The notes under the pieces: generated by a model
What the model was told of the DNA's origin: nothing
What the model saw: the letters and a program-made list of their open reading frames with translations, nothing else
Database searches by the model: none
Shown: positions 8,066 through 16,657 of the stretch, piece by piece
How positions within the stretch are numbered: position 1 is the stretch's first letter
How the letters are laid out: each line of letters opens with the position of its first letter
Translations under genes and position numbers: made by a program
From: Paenibacillus elgii NBRC 100335
GTDB taxonomy: Bacteria; Bacillota; Bacilli; Paenibacillales; NBRC-103111
DNA length: 64,000 nucleotides
Reading direction: 5' to 3'
NCBI RefSeq assembly: GCF_004000865.1
Contig: NZ_BIMB01000039.1
Location: 1-64,000, forward strand

Positions 8066-10413
8066 CCGCTTTCCGTTTCCAGCTCTTCAATGCGCCGCTC
8101 CACGTACTTCGTATCCTTGAAGGCGTGATAGGTCTCCGCTTTTTCCACAATGACCGTCGTATTGTACTCCGGAATGCCTGCGAACGGCTCATATACCCCT
8201 TTCGGGATCAGCACGTTCCCCTCCGGCCAATGAACTTCGATGTTGCCTTCCTTGATGCGTTCCCATTTTACCCGGCCGTGAAATGCTCCGTACCGGTTGT
8301 AGACGACAATGGCGTCGCCTTCCCGAAGCAGAAGCGCCCGCCCGTCCAGCTCGTTCATCAGCACGTCGTACCGGTCTGCGCCGTTGAACGGATCGGTCTC
8401 GCTGTAGACCATCGAATTGAACTGCTTGCCCCGGCGGGTCGTCACGTAAAAATGCCCCTCGGGCTTGCGCAGCTCAGGCAGCTCGATCGGCAGCAGCGTC
8501 CCCCGGCCATCCTCTGTCGGGCAATTGCCTCCCTCGCAGAGCCAGGCGCCGCCCCATTGAAACACGTCGCCGCGATGGCGCAAATGCTGAATCCCGTCAT
8601 AGTTGGGCGCAGCCAACGCGATTTCCTCCCGGATCGCGAAGGCGTCTTCGCAGCCGATCAAGTGCTTCGCTTCCGGTTTGACGCGGGCGGCAAGATCAAC
8701 GTAAATAGCCCATTCCGCTCTGGCCTCCGGCATCCGGGGCCCTTCGATCTCCGGCGAAAAGTATACCATTCGCTCCGTTGAAGTGGACGTCCCTCCGCCA
8801 GGCTGCTCATAGCGGGTCATGGCGGGGAGGACGATGACCGTTTCTTTCGCGTCGACCAGAGTCGACGTGTTCAGAATAATATCCTGATGGACGCGAAGCT
8901 CGACATCGGCGAGGCAGCGCTCCACAAATTCCGGGTCCGGCATCGTTTCCAGAAAGTTGCCGCCGGACGTATAAAATACTTTCAGCTTCCGCTCATGCTC
9001 TTCCGGCAGCAGCGCATTTTCCAGCGATACGCCGACGATGTCCCCCTGCCATTTCGGCAGGGGAAAGCTCCACAGCCGCTCGATCCGTTCGATGTCGCCG
9101 CCTTTGAATTCGCCGCCCGGCAGGCTGAACGGGTCGGCGCCCATCTCGCCCGAGCCCTGCACGCCGCTGTGGCCGCGGATCGGCATCAGGCCACAATGCT
9201 CGCGGCCCAGAAAACCGCGCAGCAAGGCCAGATTAGCCACCTGCGAAATATTGTCCGTGCCGAAGCGGTGCTGCGTCAGTCCCATGCTCCACACGAACAC
9301 CGCCGACTTCGCTGCAGCGAGCATCCGGGCGAAGTCTCCCATGCGTTCGCGGGACAGGCCTGACGACGATTCCAGCAGTGTCCAGTCCTGAGCCATCACA
9401 TGGGTACGCAGCTCTTCATACCCGTTCGTATGCACTCGGACGAACTCGTGATCGACGGCCGAACCTGGATCGGCCTCCTCCATCTCGAACCAATGCTTCA
9501 TGACGCCGTTCATAAAAGCAATATCCCCGCCGATATGAACTTGGTAGAAGTCGTCGGTCAGCTTGGTGCCGAACAAAGCCGATTCCGCAATCGACGGAAT
9601 CCAGTATTGGTCCATGGACGGCTCATAGTACGGGTTGATGACGATGATTTTCGTCCCCTTCCGCTTGGCTGCATACATGTACTTCGTCGACACCGGCTGG
9701 TTGTTTGCCGCCACGCTGCCCCAGAAGACGAGCACGTCCGTGCCGATCCAGTCTTTGTAGCTGCAGCTCGAAGCTCCGATCCCGACGGACCTTTTCAATG
9801 CTGTTTTGGACGGAGAATGGCAGATGCGCGATGCGTTGTCGATATGATTCGTCCCAAGAAAACGCGCTACCTTGGCCGCCGTGTAATACGATTCGTTTGT
9901 AATGCCGCGCGCCGTCAAATAGAAGGCGAGCTGCTTGGGATCGATGCTGCGGATTTTGGCGGCAATTTCGTTAAGGGCTTCATCCCACGTGATCCGGCTG
10001 AACCGGCGTTCGCCTTTGCGGCGGATAAGCGGATACGGCAGCCGTCCGAGCTTGCGCAGCGCAGTGCTGTCCAACCGGCGCAGTTCGTCGATATCCGCAT
10101 GCAGCACCTCTTCCCGGATCGCCGGCATCGTATTCAGCCGCAGCACATTGAGCCGGGTCGTACACAGGTGTGGGCCGTTCAGCGTCTGATCGTACAGCCC
10201 GGAAACGCCGAGCGCGCAGCCGTCGCAGACGCCCTGAGTTAAGATGCGTGCGGCGTAGGGGAGCTGGTCGCGATTGTCCCAGAATGCTTTGAACGTATCG
10301 CGGATATGCCGCGGCTTGATCCGGTTCAGGCCGAACGGCACCTTGCTGACCCACAGCGACGGATCGGGGCGGGAAGGGAGCGAGATGCGCCCAGTATGCT
10401 TTGTAGAACCCAT
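8062..10413 (-). CDS. FdhF/YdeP-type molybdopterin oxidoreductase
   Basis: A 783-residue bis-molybdopterin-guanine-dinucleotide enzyme of the FdhF/YdeP family in the DMSO-reductase superfamily. N-terminal cysteines (GVCDGCALG, 61-69) are family-typical. Cysteine C198 in ASRICHSPSK occupies the position of selenocysteine in E. coli FdhH, so no Sec is needed. Later come the MGD-binding blocks and the C-terminal molybdopterin-dinucleotide domain. ATG 10413 is chosen for its AAAGGTGG site and family start; the upstream open frame to 10599 lacks support. No electron-transfer partner is encoded beside it. Formate oxidation is only one possibility; related YdeP is tied to acid resistance. Confidence 0.9.
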   Translation of the reverse strand: MGSTKHTGRISLPSRPDPSLWVSKVPFGLNRIKPRHIRDTFKAFWDNRDQLPYAARILTQGVCDGCALGVSGLYDQTLNGPHLCTTRLNVLRLNTMPAIREEVLHADIDELRRLDSTALRKLGRLPYPLIRRKGERRFSRITWDEALNEIAAKIRSIDPKQLAFYLTARGITNESYYTAAKVARFLGTNHIDNASRICHSPSKTALKRSVGIGASSCSYKDWIGTDVLVFWGSVAANNQPVSTKYMYAAKRKGTKIIVINPYYEPSMDQYWIPSIAESALFGTKLTDDFYQVHIGGDIAFMNGVMKHWFEMEEADPGSAVDHEFVRVHTNGYEELRTHVMAQDWTLLESSSGLSRERMGDFARMLAAAKSAVFVWSMGLTQHRFGTDNISQVANLALLRGFLGREHCGLMPIRGHSGVQGSGEMGADPFSLPGGEFKGGDIERIERLWSFPLPKWQGDIVGVSLENALLPEEHERKLKVFYTSGGNFLETMPDPEFVERCLADVELRVHQDIILNTSTLVDAKETVIVLPAMTRYEQPGGGTSTSTERMVYFSPEIEGPRMPEARAEWAIYVDLAARVKPEAKHLIGCEDAFAIREEIALAAPNYDGIQHLRHRGDVFQWGGAWLCEGGNCPTEDGRGTLLPIELPELRKPEGHFYVTTRRGKQFNSMVYSETDPFNGADRYDVLMNELDGRALLLREGDAIVVYNRYGAFHGRVKWERIKEGNIEVHWPEGNVLIPKGVYEPFAGIPEYNTTVIVEKAETYHAFKDTKYVERRIEELETESG

Positions 10414-10565
10414 AGAAAGAAGACCACCTTTTCGTGAAAATGGGATAAAAAAAGCCACAAAGATACAGCTCCCGATTTCCGAACGGTTGCGGAAGACGAG
10501 AGCGGATCTGTTGCGGCGGTTAGTCTTGAGCAGGTTCGCTGCCAAGTGCCAACGGCACATATACA

Positions 10566-10593
10566 ATTGTAAAGTCGTGTGCTTGCAGCGCAA
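10566..10593 (-). promoter_or_regulatory. Possible promoter upstream of the FdhF-like gene
   Basis: Reading the minus strand, TTGCGC and TACAAT are 16 bases apart in the 185-base gap between the DUF2294 gene and the molybdoenzyme. A GTGCC-GTT-GGCAC inverted repeat lies just downstream and might be an operator. Weak evidence. Confidence 0.3.
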
Positions 10594-10598
10594 ATGCA

Positions 10599-10958
10599 CT
10601 AAGTGCTAAACTTCTTCTCAATATCTTCATCAAATACGAAAATACTCATGCCGATATCTTTATCGAGGTCGATGTCTACGAACAGATCGACGAAGTTTGC
10701 GCCGAGCAGCTTTTCCATTTCTACCGGCCGGTGCAAGCGGTACATTTCCTTGACCATCTCGGTGCGTGCCGAACGCAGCGCCTGCTTGCCGTCGGCGGCG
10801 GAAGCAATGAATTTTTCGACGGGGGACAGGTTGCCCTCCATCTCGCAGATGGCCCAATGCTTGCAGAACGTCGTGCGAATCTCCCGGGGGCCTTTGCCCA
10901 TATGGCGTTTGCGGAACGCTTTCACCAAGTTGCCGAATTCGGCCTCTACCTTGTTCAT
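10599..10958 (-). CDS. DUF2294 (YbcI/YrhF-like) small protein
   Basis: A 119-residue soluble protein with the DUF2294 pattern: VKAFRKRHMGKGPREIRTTF near the N-terminus, then EGNLSPVEKF, RTEMVKEMYR and a C-terminal FVDIDLDKDIGMSIFVF. The function of the family is unknown. Members recur beside formate-dehydrogenase genes in Bacillales (the yrh region of B. subtilis is the case I recall), and here it lies directly upstream of the FdhF-like gene on the same strand, so a role connected to that enzyme is a fair guess. ATG 10958 is preferred over TTG 10967 because GGAG lies nine bases ahead of it. Confidence 0.82.
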   Translation of the reverse strand: MNKVEAEFGNLVKAFRKRHMGKGPREIRTTFCKHWAICEMEGNLSPVEKFIASAADGKQALRSARTEMVKEMYRLHRPVEMEKLLGANFVDLFVDIDLDKDIGMSIFVFDEDIEKKFST

Positions 10959-11143
10959 GCGGAACAACTCCGTTTACGGCGACGTTTTTGCTTCATAAAT
11001 TTTATCATGGGGTAAGCTTCAGTTCAAGATGATTCGGGGCAGAGCATACGCTTGCCTCCGATGCAATGAAAAACGCTTGGCGTCAGCAAGCTTTTCACCC
11101 GCGCGGACAGTAGGGTCGGGTGATGAATAGGGTAAAAATATCG

Positions 11144-11180
11144 TTGAATTATTATGCTTCAGAATGTATAATAATACATA
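11144..11180 (+). promoter_or_regulatory. Arginine promoter overlapped by two ARG boxes
   Basis: A promoter with TTGAAT (11144-11149) and TATAAT (11167-11172), spaced 17 bases, lies inside two ARG-box-like sequences. Box 1 is TTGAATTATTATGCTTCA (11144-11161). Box 2 is AATGTATAATAATACATA (11163-11180), whose core TGTATAATAATACA is nearly palindromic. Both fit the ArgR/AhrC consensus (TGAAT/TGTAT, an A/T-rich centre, then ATTCA/ATACA). ArgR with arginine would cover both -35 and -10, the simplest form of repression. Confidence 0.72.
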
Positions 11181-11203
11181 GTTTGCAAGTGGAGGGACGG
11201 AAC

Positions 11204-12253
11204 ATGACTACAAAATTAAGAGCGGCGATCGTCGGGTCAACCGGTTACGGCGGGGTAGAGCTCATCCGGCTTTTGCTGGCGCATCCGAATGTGGAGATTA
11301 CCTCGGTAATTTCCTCCTCGAGCGCCGGAGCCCCGATTGCGGACGGCTATCCGCATTTGAATCAAATTTTGACGGACCGGCTGGATGCGGTCGATGTCGA
11401 GTTGATCCGAAGCAAAGCGGACGTTGTCTTCCTGGCAACGCCGCACGGAGTCAGCACCGAGCTGTCGCCGAAGCTGCTGGATGCCGGGCTGAAGGTCATC
11501 GATATTTCCGGGGATTTCCGCCTGCAATCGGGCGACGTATACGAGACGTGGTATAAGCATAAGCCGGCCGATCCGGAATATTTGAAGAAAGCCGTTTACG
11601 GGCTGTGCGAGGTGTTTGGAGAAGAAGTGCGGGGAAAGGACTTCATTTCCAACCCAGGCTGCTATCCGACGGCCACGCTGCTTGGTCTGGCGCCGCTTGC
11701 GGCAAGCGGCTGGATCGATACGAAGTCGATCATCGCGGATGCGAAGTCGGGCGTATCGGGCGCGGGACGCGGACTCAGCCTGCTCGTGCATTATTCGGAA
11801 ATCAACGAAAACTTCCTGGCTTATAAAGTGAACAAGCACCAGCATACGCCGGAGATCGAGCAGGCGCTGAGCCGGCTTGCCGGGGAAGAAGTCGTCATGA
11901 CGTTCACGACGCACTTGGTGCCAATGACGCGCGGTATTTTATCTACGATTTATGTGAATCTCACAAGCCCGCGGAGCGAGGACGACATTCGCGAGCTGTA
12001 CCGTCAATATTATGAAGGCCGCAAGTTCGTGCGCATCCGGGACAAGGGAAAATACCCGGCGACGAAGGAAGTTTGGGGCTCGAACTATTGCGATATTGGG
12101 CTGTCGCTCGATTCGCGTACGGGGCGCCTGACGATCGTGTCGGTTATCGATAATGTAGTCAAAGGGGCGGCCGGGCAAGCCATTCAAAACTTGAATTTGA
12201 TGATGGGCTGGGATGAAGCGACGGGTCTCGCGTTCACTCCGGTATATCCATAA
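11204..12253 (+). CDS. argC: N-acetyl-gamma-glutamyl-phosphate reductase
   Basis: A 349-residue enzyme that reduces N-acetylglutamyl-5-phosphate with NADPH to the semialdehyde, step three of arginine synthesis. The NADP-binding start is AIVGSTGYGGVELIRLL, and the catalytic cysteine is C153 in SNPGCYPTA. ATG 11204 follows GGAGGGA at proper spacing; an open frame back to 11120 crosses the promoter and is rejected. It is the first gene of argCJBDFGH, with argJ starting 26 bases after its stop. Confidence 0.97.
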   Translation: MTTKLRAAIVGSTGYGGVELIRLLLAHPNVEITSVISSSSAGAPIADGYPHLNQILTDRLDAVDVELIRSKADVVFLATPHGVSTELSPKLLDAGLKVIDISGDFRLQSGDVYETWYKHKPADPEYLKKAVYGLCEVFGEEVRGKDFISNPGCYPTATLLGLAPLAASGWIDTKSIIADAKSGVSGAGRGLSLLVHYSEINENFLAYKVNKHQHTPEIEQALSRLAGEEVVMTFTTHLVPMTRGILSTIYVNLTSPRSEDDIRELYRQYYEGRKFVRIRDKGKYPATKEVWGSNYCDIGLSLDSRTGRLTIVSVIDNVVKGAAGQAIQNLNLMMGWDEATGLAFTPVYP

Positions 12254-12278
12254 CGTAAGGGAACAGGTGAAGAAAGCG

Positions 12279-13511
12279 ATGGCGACAAAAGTTAACGATG
12301 CGTTTACGATAGTGCCTGACGGCTCCGTGACGACGCCAAAGGGGTTTCGTGCAGGAGGGCTACACTGCGGATTGAAAAAAACGGAGCGTCACGATCTCGG
12401 CGCGATTGTATGCGAGGTGCCCGCTGAAGCGGCAGGCGTCTATACGCTGAACCAGTTTCAGGCGGCTCCCCTGAAGGTGACGCAAGAGAGCATTGCGCAG
12501 GGCGGCAAGCTGCAGGCGATGCTCGTAAACAGCGGCAACGCCAATGCCTGCACGGGCCAACAGGGCGAAGACGATGCGCGCGCGATGCGTGCGGCGGGCG
12601 CCCAAGCGTTCGGCGTAGCCGAGCATCTGGTCGGCGTCACGTCCACAGGCGTAATCGGCGAGCTGCTGCCGATGCCGAAGGTGCTCGGAGGCATTGAGAA
12701 GCTTCCGGCGGCGGTAAGCGTGGATGGCGGGGATGACTTCTGCCAGGCGATTTTAACGACCGATCTGGTCAAAAAAGAAATTTGCGTTCGCGTGACGGTC
12801 GGCGGACGTACCGTGCATATTGCCGGGGCGGCGAAGGGATCGGGCATGATCCATCCGAACATGGCGACGATGCTCGGGTTTATGACGACCGACGCGAAGA
12901 TCGAAAGCGCCGAGCTGCAAAAGCTGCTGAACGACGTCACCGATTCGACGTTCAACATGATTACTGTGGACGGTGACACGAGCACGAACGACATGGTCGT
13001 CGTCATGGCAAGCGGACTGGCAGAGAACGAGCGCTTGACGCCGGAGCATGCGGACTGGGCGGCATTCAAGGCTGCATTCAACCATGTCGGCGAGTACTTG
13101 GCCAAGGCGATTGCGCGGGACGGCGAAGGCGCAACGAAGCTGATCGAGGTCACGGTGGCGAACGCGGATTCGCGTGAAGCGGCACGGGCGATTGCGAAAA
13201 CGGTCATCGGCTCGAGCCTGGTGAAATCCGCATGCTTCGGTGCCGATGCGAACTGGGGACGCATCATCGCGGCGGTCGGCCGCGCGGGGTATCCGGTGAA
13301 GACGGAAACCGTCGACATCCGCCTCGGCGATATTGTCGTGCTGGAGCAATCGCGTCCGGTGAAGTTCGACGAGGAGCGGGCTGCGGAATACTTGAAGGGC
13401 GATTTCGTGCTCATCCATGTCGACCTGCATATGGGCGAAGCGTCGGCGACGGCGTGGGGCTGCGATTTGACCTATGATTACGTCCGAATCAACGCGGCGT
13501 ACCGGACGTAG
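12279..13511 (+). CDS. argJ: Bifunctional ornithine acetyltransferase / N-acetylglutamate synthase
   Basis: A 410-residue ArgJ. It moves the acetyl group from N-acetylornithine to glutamate, so the acetyl group is recycled. The precursor cleaves itself before the nucleophile threonine in the motif GMIHPNMATMLG (T197), giving alpha and beta chains. The presence of argJ with no argA or argE in the cluster indicates the cyclic acetyl pathway. Start ATG 12279 has AGGTGA eight bases ahead; GTG 12267 is possible. Whether it also uses acetyl-CoA (bifunctional form) cannot be read from the sequence. Confidence 0.96.
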   Translation: MATKVNDAFTIVPDGSVTTPKGFRAGGLHCGLKKTERHDLGAIVCEVPAEAAGVYTLNQFQAAPLKVTQESIAQGGKLQAMLVNSGNANACTGQQGEDDARAMRAAGAQAFGVAEHLVGVTSTGVIGELLPMPKVLGGIEKLPAAVSVDGGDDFCQAILTTDLVKKEICVRVTVGGRTVHIAGAAKGSGMIHPNMATMLGFMTTDAKIESAELQKLLNDVTDSTFNMITVDGDTSTNDMVVVMASGLAENERLTPEHADWAAFKAAFNHVGEYLAKAIARDGEGATKLIEVTVANADSREAARAIAKTVIGSSLVKSACFGADANWGRIIAAVGRAGYPVKTETVDIRLGDIVVLEQSRPVKFDEERAAEYLKGDFVLIHVDLHMGEASATAWGCDLTYDYVRINAAYRT

Positions 13512-13596
13512 CTTGAAGCGCGGCAAATAAAGCGAAAACAAACCACCCGCAACCCCCGTGTTGCAGACCGGTGAAACGATAAGGGGAACGGTTCGG

Positions 13597-14388
13597 ATGA
13601 GCAATTGTTTTGTGATGAAATGCGGCGGCAGTACGCTAGCGGCGCTGCCGGAGCTTTTTTTCGACGATTTGAAGCGGCTGCAGGCGGAAGGCATCATCCC
13701 TGTCATCGTGCACGGCGGTGGTCCGGCGATCTCGGATACGCTCGGCAAGCTGGGCATTGAGTCCGAATTCGTGAACGGCCTTCGCAAAACGAACGAAGCT
13801 GTCCTTGATGTGGTCGAAATGGTGCTGGCTGGACAAATTAACAAAGAAATCGTCCGCAAAATCCAGCTTTCCGGGGCGAAGGCGCTTGGCTTGTCCGGCG
13901 TCGACGGACATTTGATCGAGGCGGCGCCGGTGGCGAACGCGCACGAGATCGGGCTCGTCGGCGACGTGACGCAGGTGAATGCCGAGCTTGTACAGGGCAT
14001 CGTGGCGATGGGCTACATTCCCGTCATCGCGCCGGTCGGCATCGGAGCCGACGGCGGCCAACGCTACAACATTAACGCCGATACGGCGGCCGGTGCCGTC
14101 GCATCGCACTTGGGTGTGGAGCGGATGATCGTCGTGACGGACGTGCCCGGCATTATGAAGACGGTGGACGGCGAGAAGCGGGTTCTGCCTTCGGTCACCG
14201 TTCGCGAGATCGACGAAATGATCGCCAGCGGTGAGATTTACGGCGGGATGATTCCGAAAGTGCGCGCAGCGGTACAGTGTATTCAAGGCAAGGTGCGCGA
14301 AGTCGTCATCGTCAACGGCGCAGAGCCGGAAGTGCTCAGCCGGGCGTTGAAGGACGGCGGAATCGGCACCCGCATTGTGAAGGAATAA
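13597..14388 (+). CDS. argB: N-acetylglutamate kinase
   Basis: A 263-residue amino-acid kinase that phosphorylates N-acetylglutamate, step two of the pathway. Family marks are FVMKCGGSTL with the phosphate-binding lysine, the glycine-rich VIVHGGGPAIS, NGLRKTN for substrate, and YNINADTAAGAVA for ATP. The protein has the short form without the N-terminal helix that confers arginine feedback on longer kinases. ATG 13597 follows AGGGGAACG. It lies between argJ and argD in the operon. Confidence 0.97.
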   Translation: MSNCFVMKCGGSTLAALPELFFDDLKRLQAEGIIPVIVHGGGPAISDTLGKLGIESEFVNGLRKTNEAVLDVVEMVLAGQINKEIVRKIQLSGAKALGLSGVDGHLIEAAPVANAHEIGLVGDVTQVNAELVQGIVAMGYIPVIAPVGIGADGGQRYNINADTAAGAVASHLGVERMIVVTDVPGIMKTVDGEKRVLPSVTVREIDEMIASGEIYGGMIPKVRAAVQCIQGKVREVVIVNGAEPEVLSRALKDGGIGTRIVKE

Positions 14389-14432
14389 ATCGCACTAATT
14401 CTAATATGATCCGAGAAAAAGGAGTGAACGAC

Positions 14433-15623
14433 ATGGGAGAGGCTCAAAGCGCATTGTTTCCGAACTACGCACGGTATCCTTTTACGTTTGTGAAGGGGGA
14501 CGGCAGCCGTCTGTGGGATGAGCATGGCAAGGAGTATCTGGATTTGATGTGCGGGCTGGCGGTGACGAACCTCGGGCATGCGCCGAAACAGGTGACTCAG
14601 CGGCTAAAGGAGCAGGTCGATACACTCTGGCATACGAGCAACCTGTTCCACATTCCGAACCAGGAGAAGCTCGCTCAGCTTCTTGTGGACAACAGCTGCG
14701 CCGATGCGGTGTTTTTCTGCAACAGCGGAGCGGAGGCGAACGAAGCGGCGATCAAGCTGGCGCGTCGCTATTTCAACAAGGTGCTCGGCCAGCCGCAGCG
14801 CTACGAGATCATTACCTTCGACATGTCGTTCCACGGCCGGACGCTGGCAACGCTGACGGCTACGGGACAGGATAAAGTGAAAGAAGGCTTCGCGCCACTG
14901 CCGGAAGGCTTCGTGTACGCGCCGTACAACGATGCGGACGCTTTGGAGAAGCTGATCGGCGACCGGACGTGCGCGATCATGCTTGAGCTGGTGCAAGGCG
15001 AAGGCGGCGTCAATCCGGCGGATACTGCGTTTGTGAAACGGGTGGCGGAGCTGTGCAAGCAGCACGGGCTGCTGCTCATCCTGGATGAGATCCAGACCGG
15101 TATGGGACGCACAGGCAAGCTGTTTGCCTATGAGCATTACGGCATTGAGCCGGATTTGTTCACGCTGGCGAAAGGGCTGGGCAGCGGCATGCCGATCGGC
15201 GCGCTGCTCGGCAAGGCGAAGCTGCGCGAAGCGTTCACGGCGGGCAGCCACGGCTCCACCTTCGGCGGGAACTACTTGTCCACCGCAGCGGGTATTGCGA
15301 CCGTGGAGACGATGCTGGCGGAGAAGCTGCCGGAGCGGGCGGCGGAGTTGGGAAGTTACATTATGAGCGAGCTGCAAACGAAGCTGACGGACAATCCACT
15401 GGTAGGCCAGATCCGCGGGCTTGGGCTGCTGATCGGCATCGGTTTGACCGTGCCGGCGGCGGAGTTGATCTCGGAAATTCACGGGCAGGGCGTGCTCGTC
15501 GTATCGGCGGGACCGAATGTGATCCGTTTGGCGCCGAGCTTGTTGATCTCGAAGGAAGAATTGGATCGCGGGCTGGAGACGATTTGCAGCGTATTGGCGA
15601 AGAAAGCTGCAGCCGCTGTATAG
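14433..15623 (+). CDS. argD: Acetylornithine aminotransferase
   Basis: A 396-residue class III aminotransferase that converts N-acetylglutamate semialdehyde to N-acetylornithine with glutamate as donor. The PLP lysine is K247 in LFTLAKGLGSG, preceded by the ILDEIQTGMGRTG block that holds the PLP ring aspartate. FCNSGAEANEAAIKLAR marks the phosphate-binding region. ATG 14433 follows AAAAAGGAGTG. Operon position and length leave little doubt, although such enzymes may also act on ornithine or succinyl-diaminopimelate intermediates. Confidence 0.96.
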   Translation: MGEAQSALFPNYARYPFTFVKGDGSRLWDEHGKEYLDLMCGLAVTNLGHAPKQVTQRLKEQVDTLWHTSNLFHIPNQEKLAQLLVDNSCADAVFFCNSGAEANEAAIKLARRYFNKVLGQPQRYEIITFDMSFHGRTLATLTATGQDKVKEGFAPLPEGFVYAPYNDADALEKLIGDRTCAIMLELVQGEGGVNPADTAFVKRVAELCKQHGLLLILDEIQTGMGRTGKLFAYEHYGIEPDLFTLAKGLGSGMPIGALLGKAKLREAFTAGSHGSTFGGNYLSTAAGIATVETMLAEKLPERAAELGSYIMSELQTKLTDNPLVGQIRGLGLLIGIGLTVPAAELISEIHGQGVLVVSAGPNVIRLAPSLLISKEELDRGLETICSVLAKKAAAAV

Positions 15624-15661
15624 GCTGACAAAGAATAGGCATACCGAAAGGAGAGACATCC

Positions 15662-16618
15662 ATGGCGGGAACAGTACAACAAGATTTGGCAGTTCAGCTC
15701 AGAGGGCGCGATTTTATCGGTTTGGTCGATTATGCGCCGGAAGAGATTCAATATTTGATCGAGCTCGCGGTCGAGCTCAAGAGAAAGCATAAAGCGGGGG
15801 AAGCGTACCAGCCGCTCAAAGGCAAAACGCTCGGCATGATTTTCGAAAAATCGTCCACGCGGACGCGGGTATCGTTTGAGGTAGGGATGTATCAGCTTGG
15901 GGGGCATGCGCTGTTCCTCAGCAAGAACGACCTGCAAATCGGGCGCGGCGAATCGATTCACGATACGGCGCAGACGCTGTCGCGTTATTTGGACGGCATC
16001 ATGATCCGCACCTTCGCACACCGCACGGTCATTGAGCTGGCGCGGGCCGCAACGGTGCCGGTAATCAACGGCTTGACGGATTTGTCCCATCCGTGCCAGG
16101 CGCTGGCGGATTACCAGACGATTTATGAGAAAAAAGGCCGTCTGCAAGGGCTCAAAGTGGCCTATATCGGCGACGGGAATAATATGGTACACTCCTTATT
16201 GATGGGCGCGGCCAAGCTTGGCGTCAATTTCGCCGTCGCGACGCCGGCAGGCTACGAGCCGGACGAAGAAGTGCTGCGTCAATGCAAGGAAAGTGCCGCC
16301 AAAGCGGGAGCAACCATTTATGTGGGAGCCGACCCGAAAGAAGCGGTGGCGGACGCGGACGTCATTTATACGGACGTGTGGGCCAGCATGGGCTTCGAGG
16401 CGGAGCAAAAGGAACGGGAGATCGCGTTCAAAAACTATCAAGTCAACGACGAGCTCGTGAAATATGCGAAAAAAGATTTCTTGTTCATGCACTGCTTGCC
16501 GGCACACCGTGGGGAAGAAGTGTCCGAAGGGGTCATCGACGGACCCAACTCCGTCATCTTCGATCAGGCGGAAAACCGGCTGCACGCGCAAAAGGCAGTC
16601 ATGGCAGCGATCTTGTAA
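15662..16618 (+). CDS. argF: Ornithine carbamoyltransferase
   Basis: A 318-residue transcarbamylase that makes citrulline from ornithine and carbamoyl phosphate. Carbamoyl-phosphate motif KSSTRTRVSFE, HPCQALAD, and the ornithine motif MHCLPAHRGEE are all intact. A GAAAGGAGAGAC ribosome site precedes ATG 15662. No carA or carB lies in this cluster, so carbamoyl phosphate must come from elsewhere in the genome. The anabolic role follows from the biosynthetic operon; there is no arcA or arcC nearby. Confidence 0.97.
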   Translation: MAGTVQQDLAVQLRGRDFIGLVDYAPEEIQYLIELAVELKRKHKAGEAYQPLKGKTLGMIFEKSSTRTRVSFEVGMYQLGGHALFLSKNDLQIGRGESIHDTAQTLSRYLDGIMIRTFAHRTVIELARAATVPVINGLTDLSHPCQALADYQTIYEKKGRLQGLKVAYIGDGNNMVHSLLMGAAKLGVNFAVATPAGYEPDEEVLRQCKESAAKAGATIYVGADPKEAVADADVIYTDVWASMGFEAEQKEREIAFKNYQVNDELVKYAKKDFLFMHCLPAHRGEEVSEGVIDGPNSVIFDQAENRLHAQKAVMAAIL

Positions 16619-16657
16619 TATTCGGAAAGCTTACAATTAAAGGAGAGCGGGAACTAC

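Noticed and set aside
8125-10242. Several long plus-strand frames opposite the molybdoenzyme gene
   Set aside because: All are complementary to a coding sequence with intact family motifs; no independent support.
11075-11095. Hairpin GCTTG...CAAGC with TTTT upstream of argC as a terminator or attenuator
   Set aside because: It lies before the promoter, between divergent genes, with only five pairs; no role is evident.
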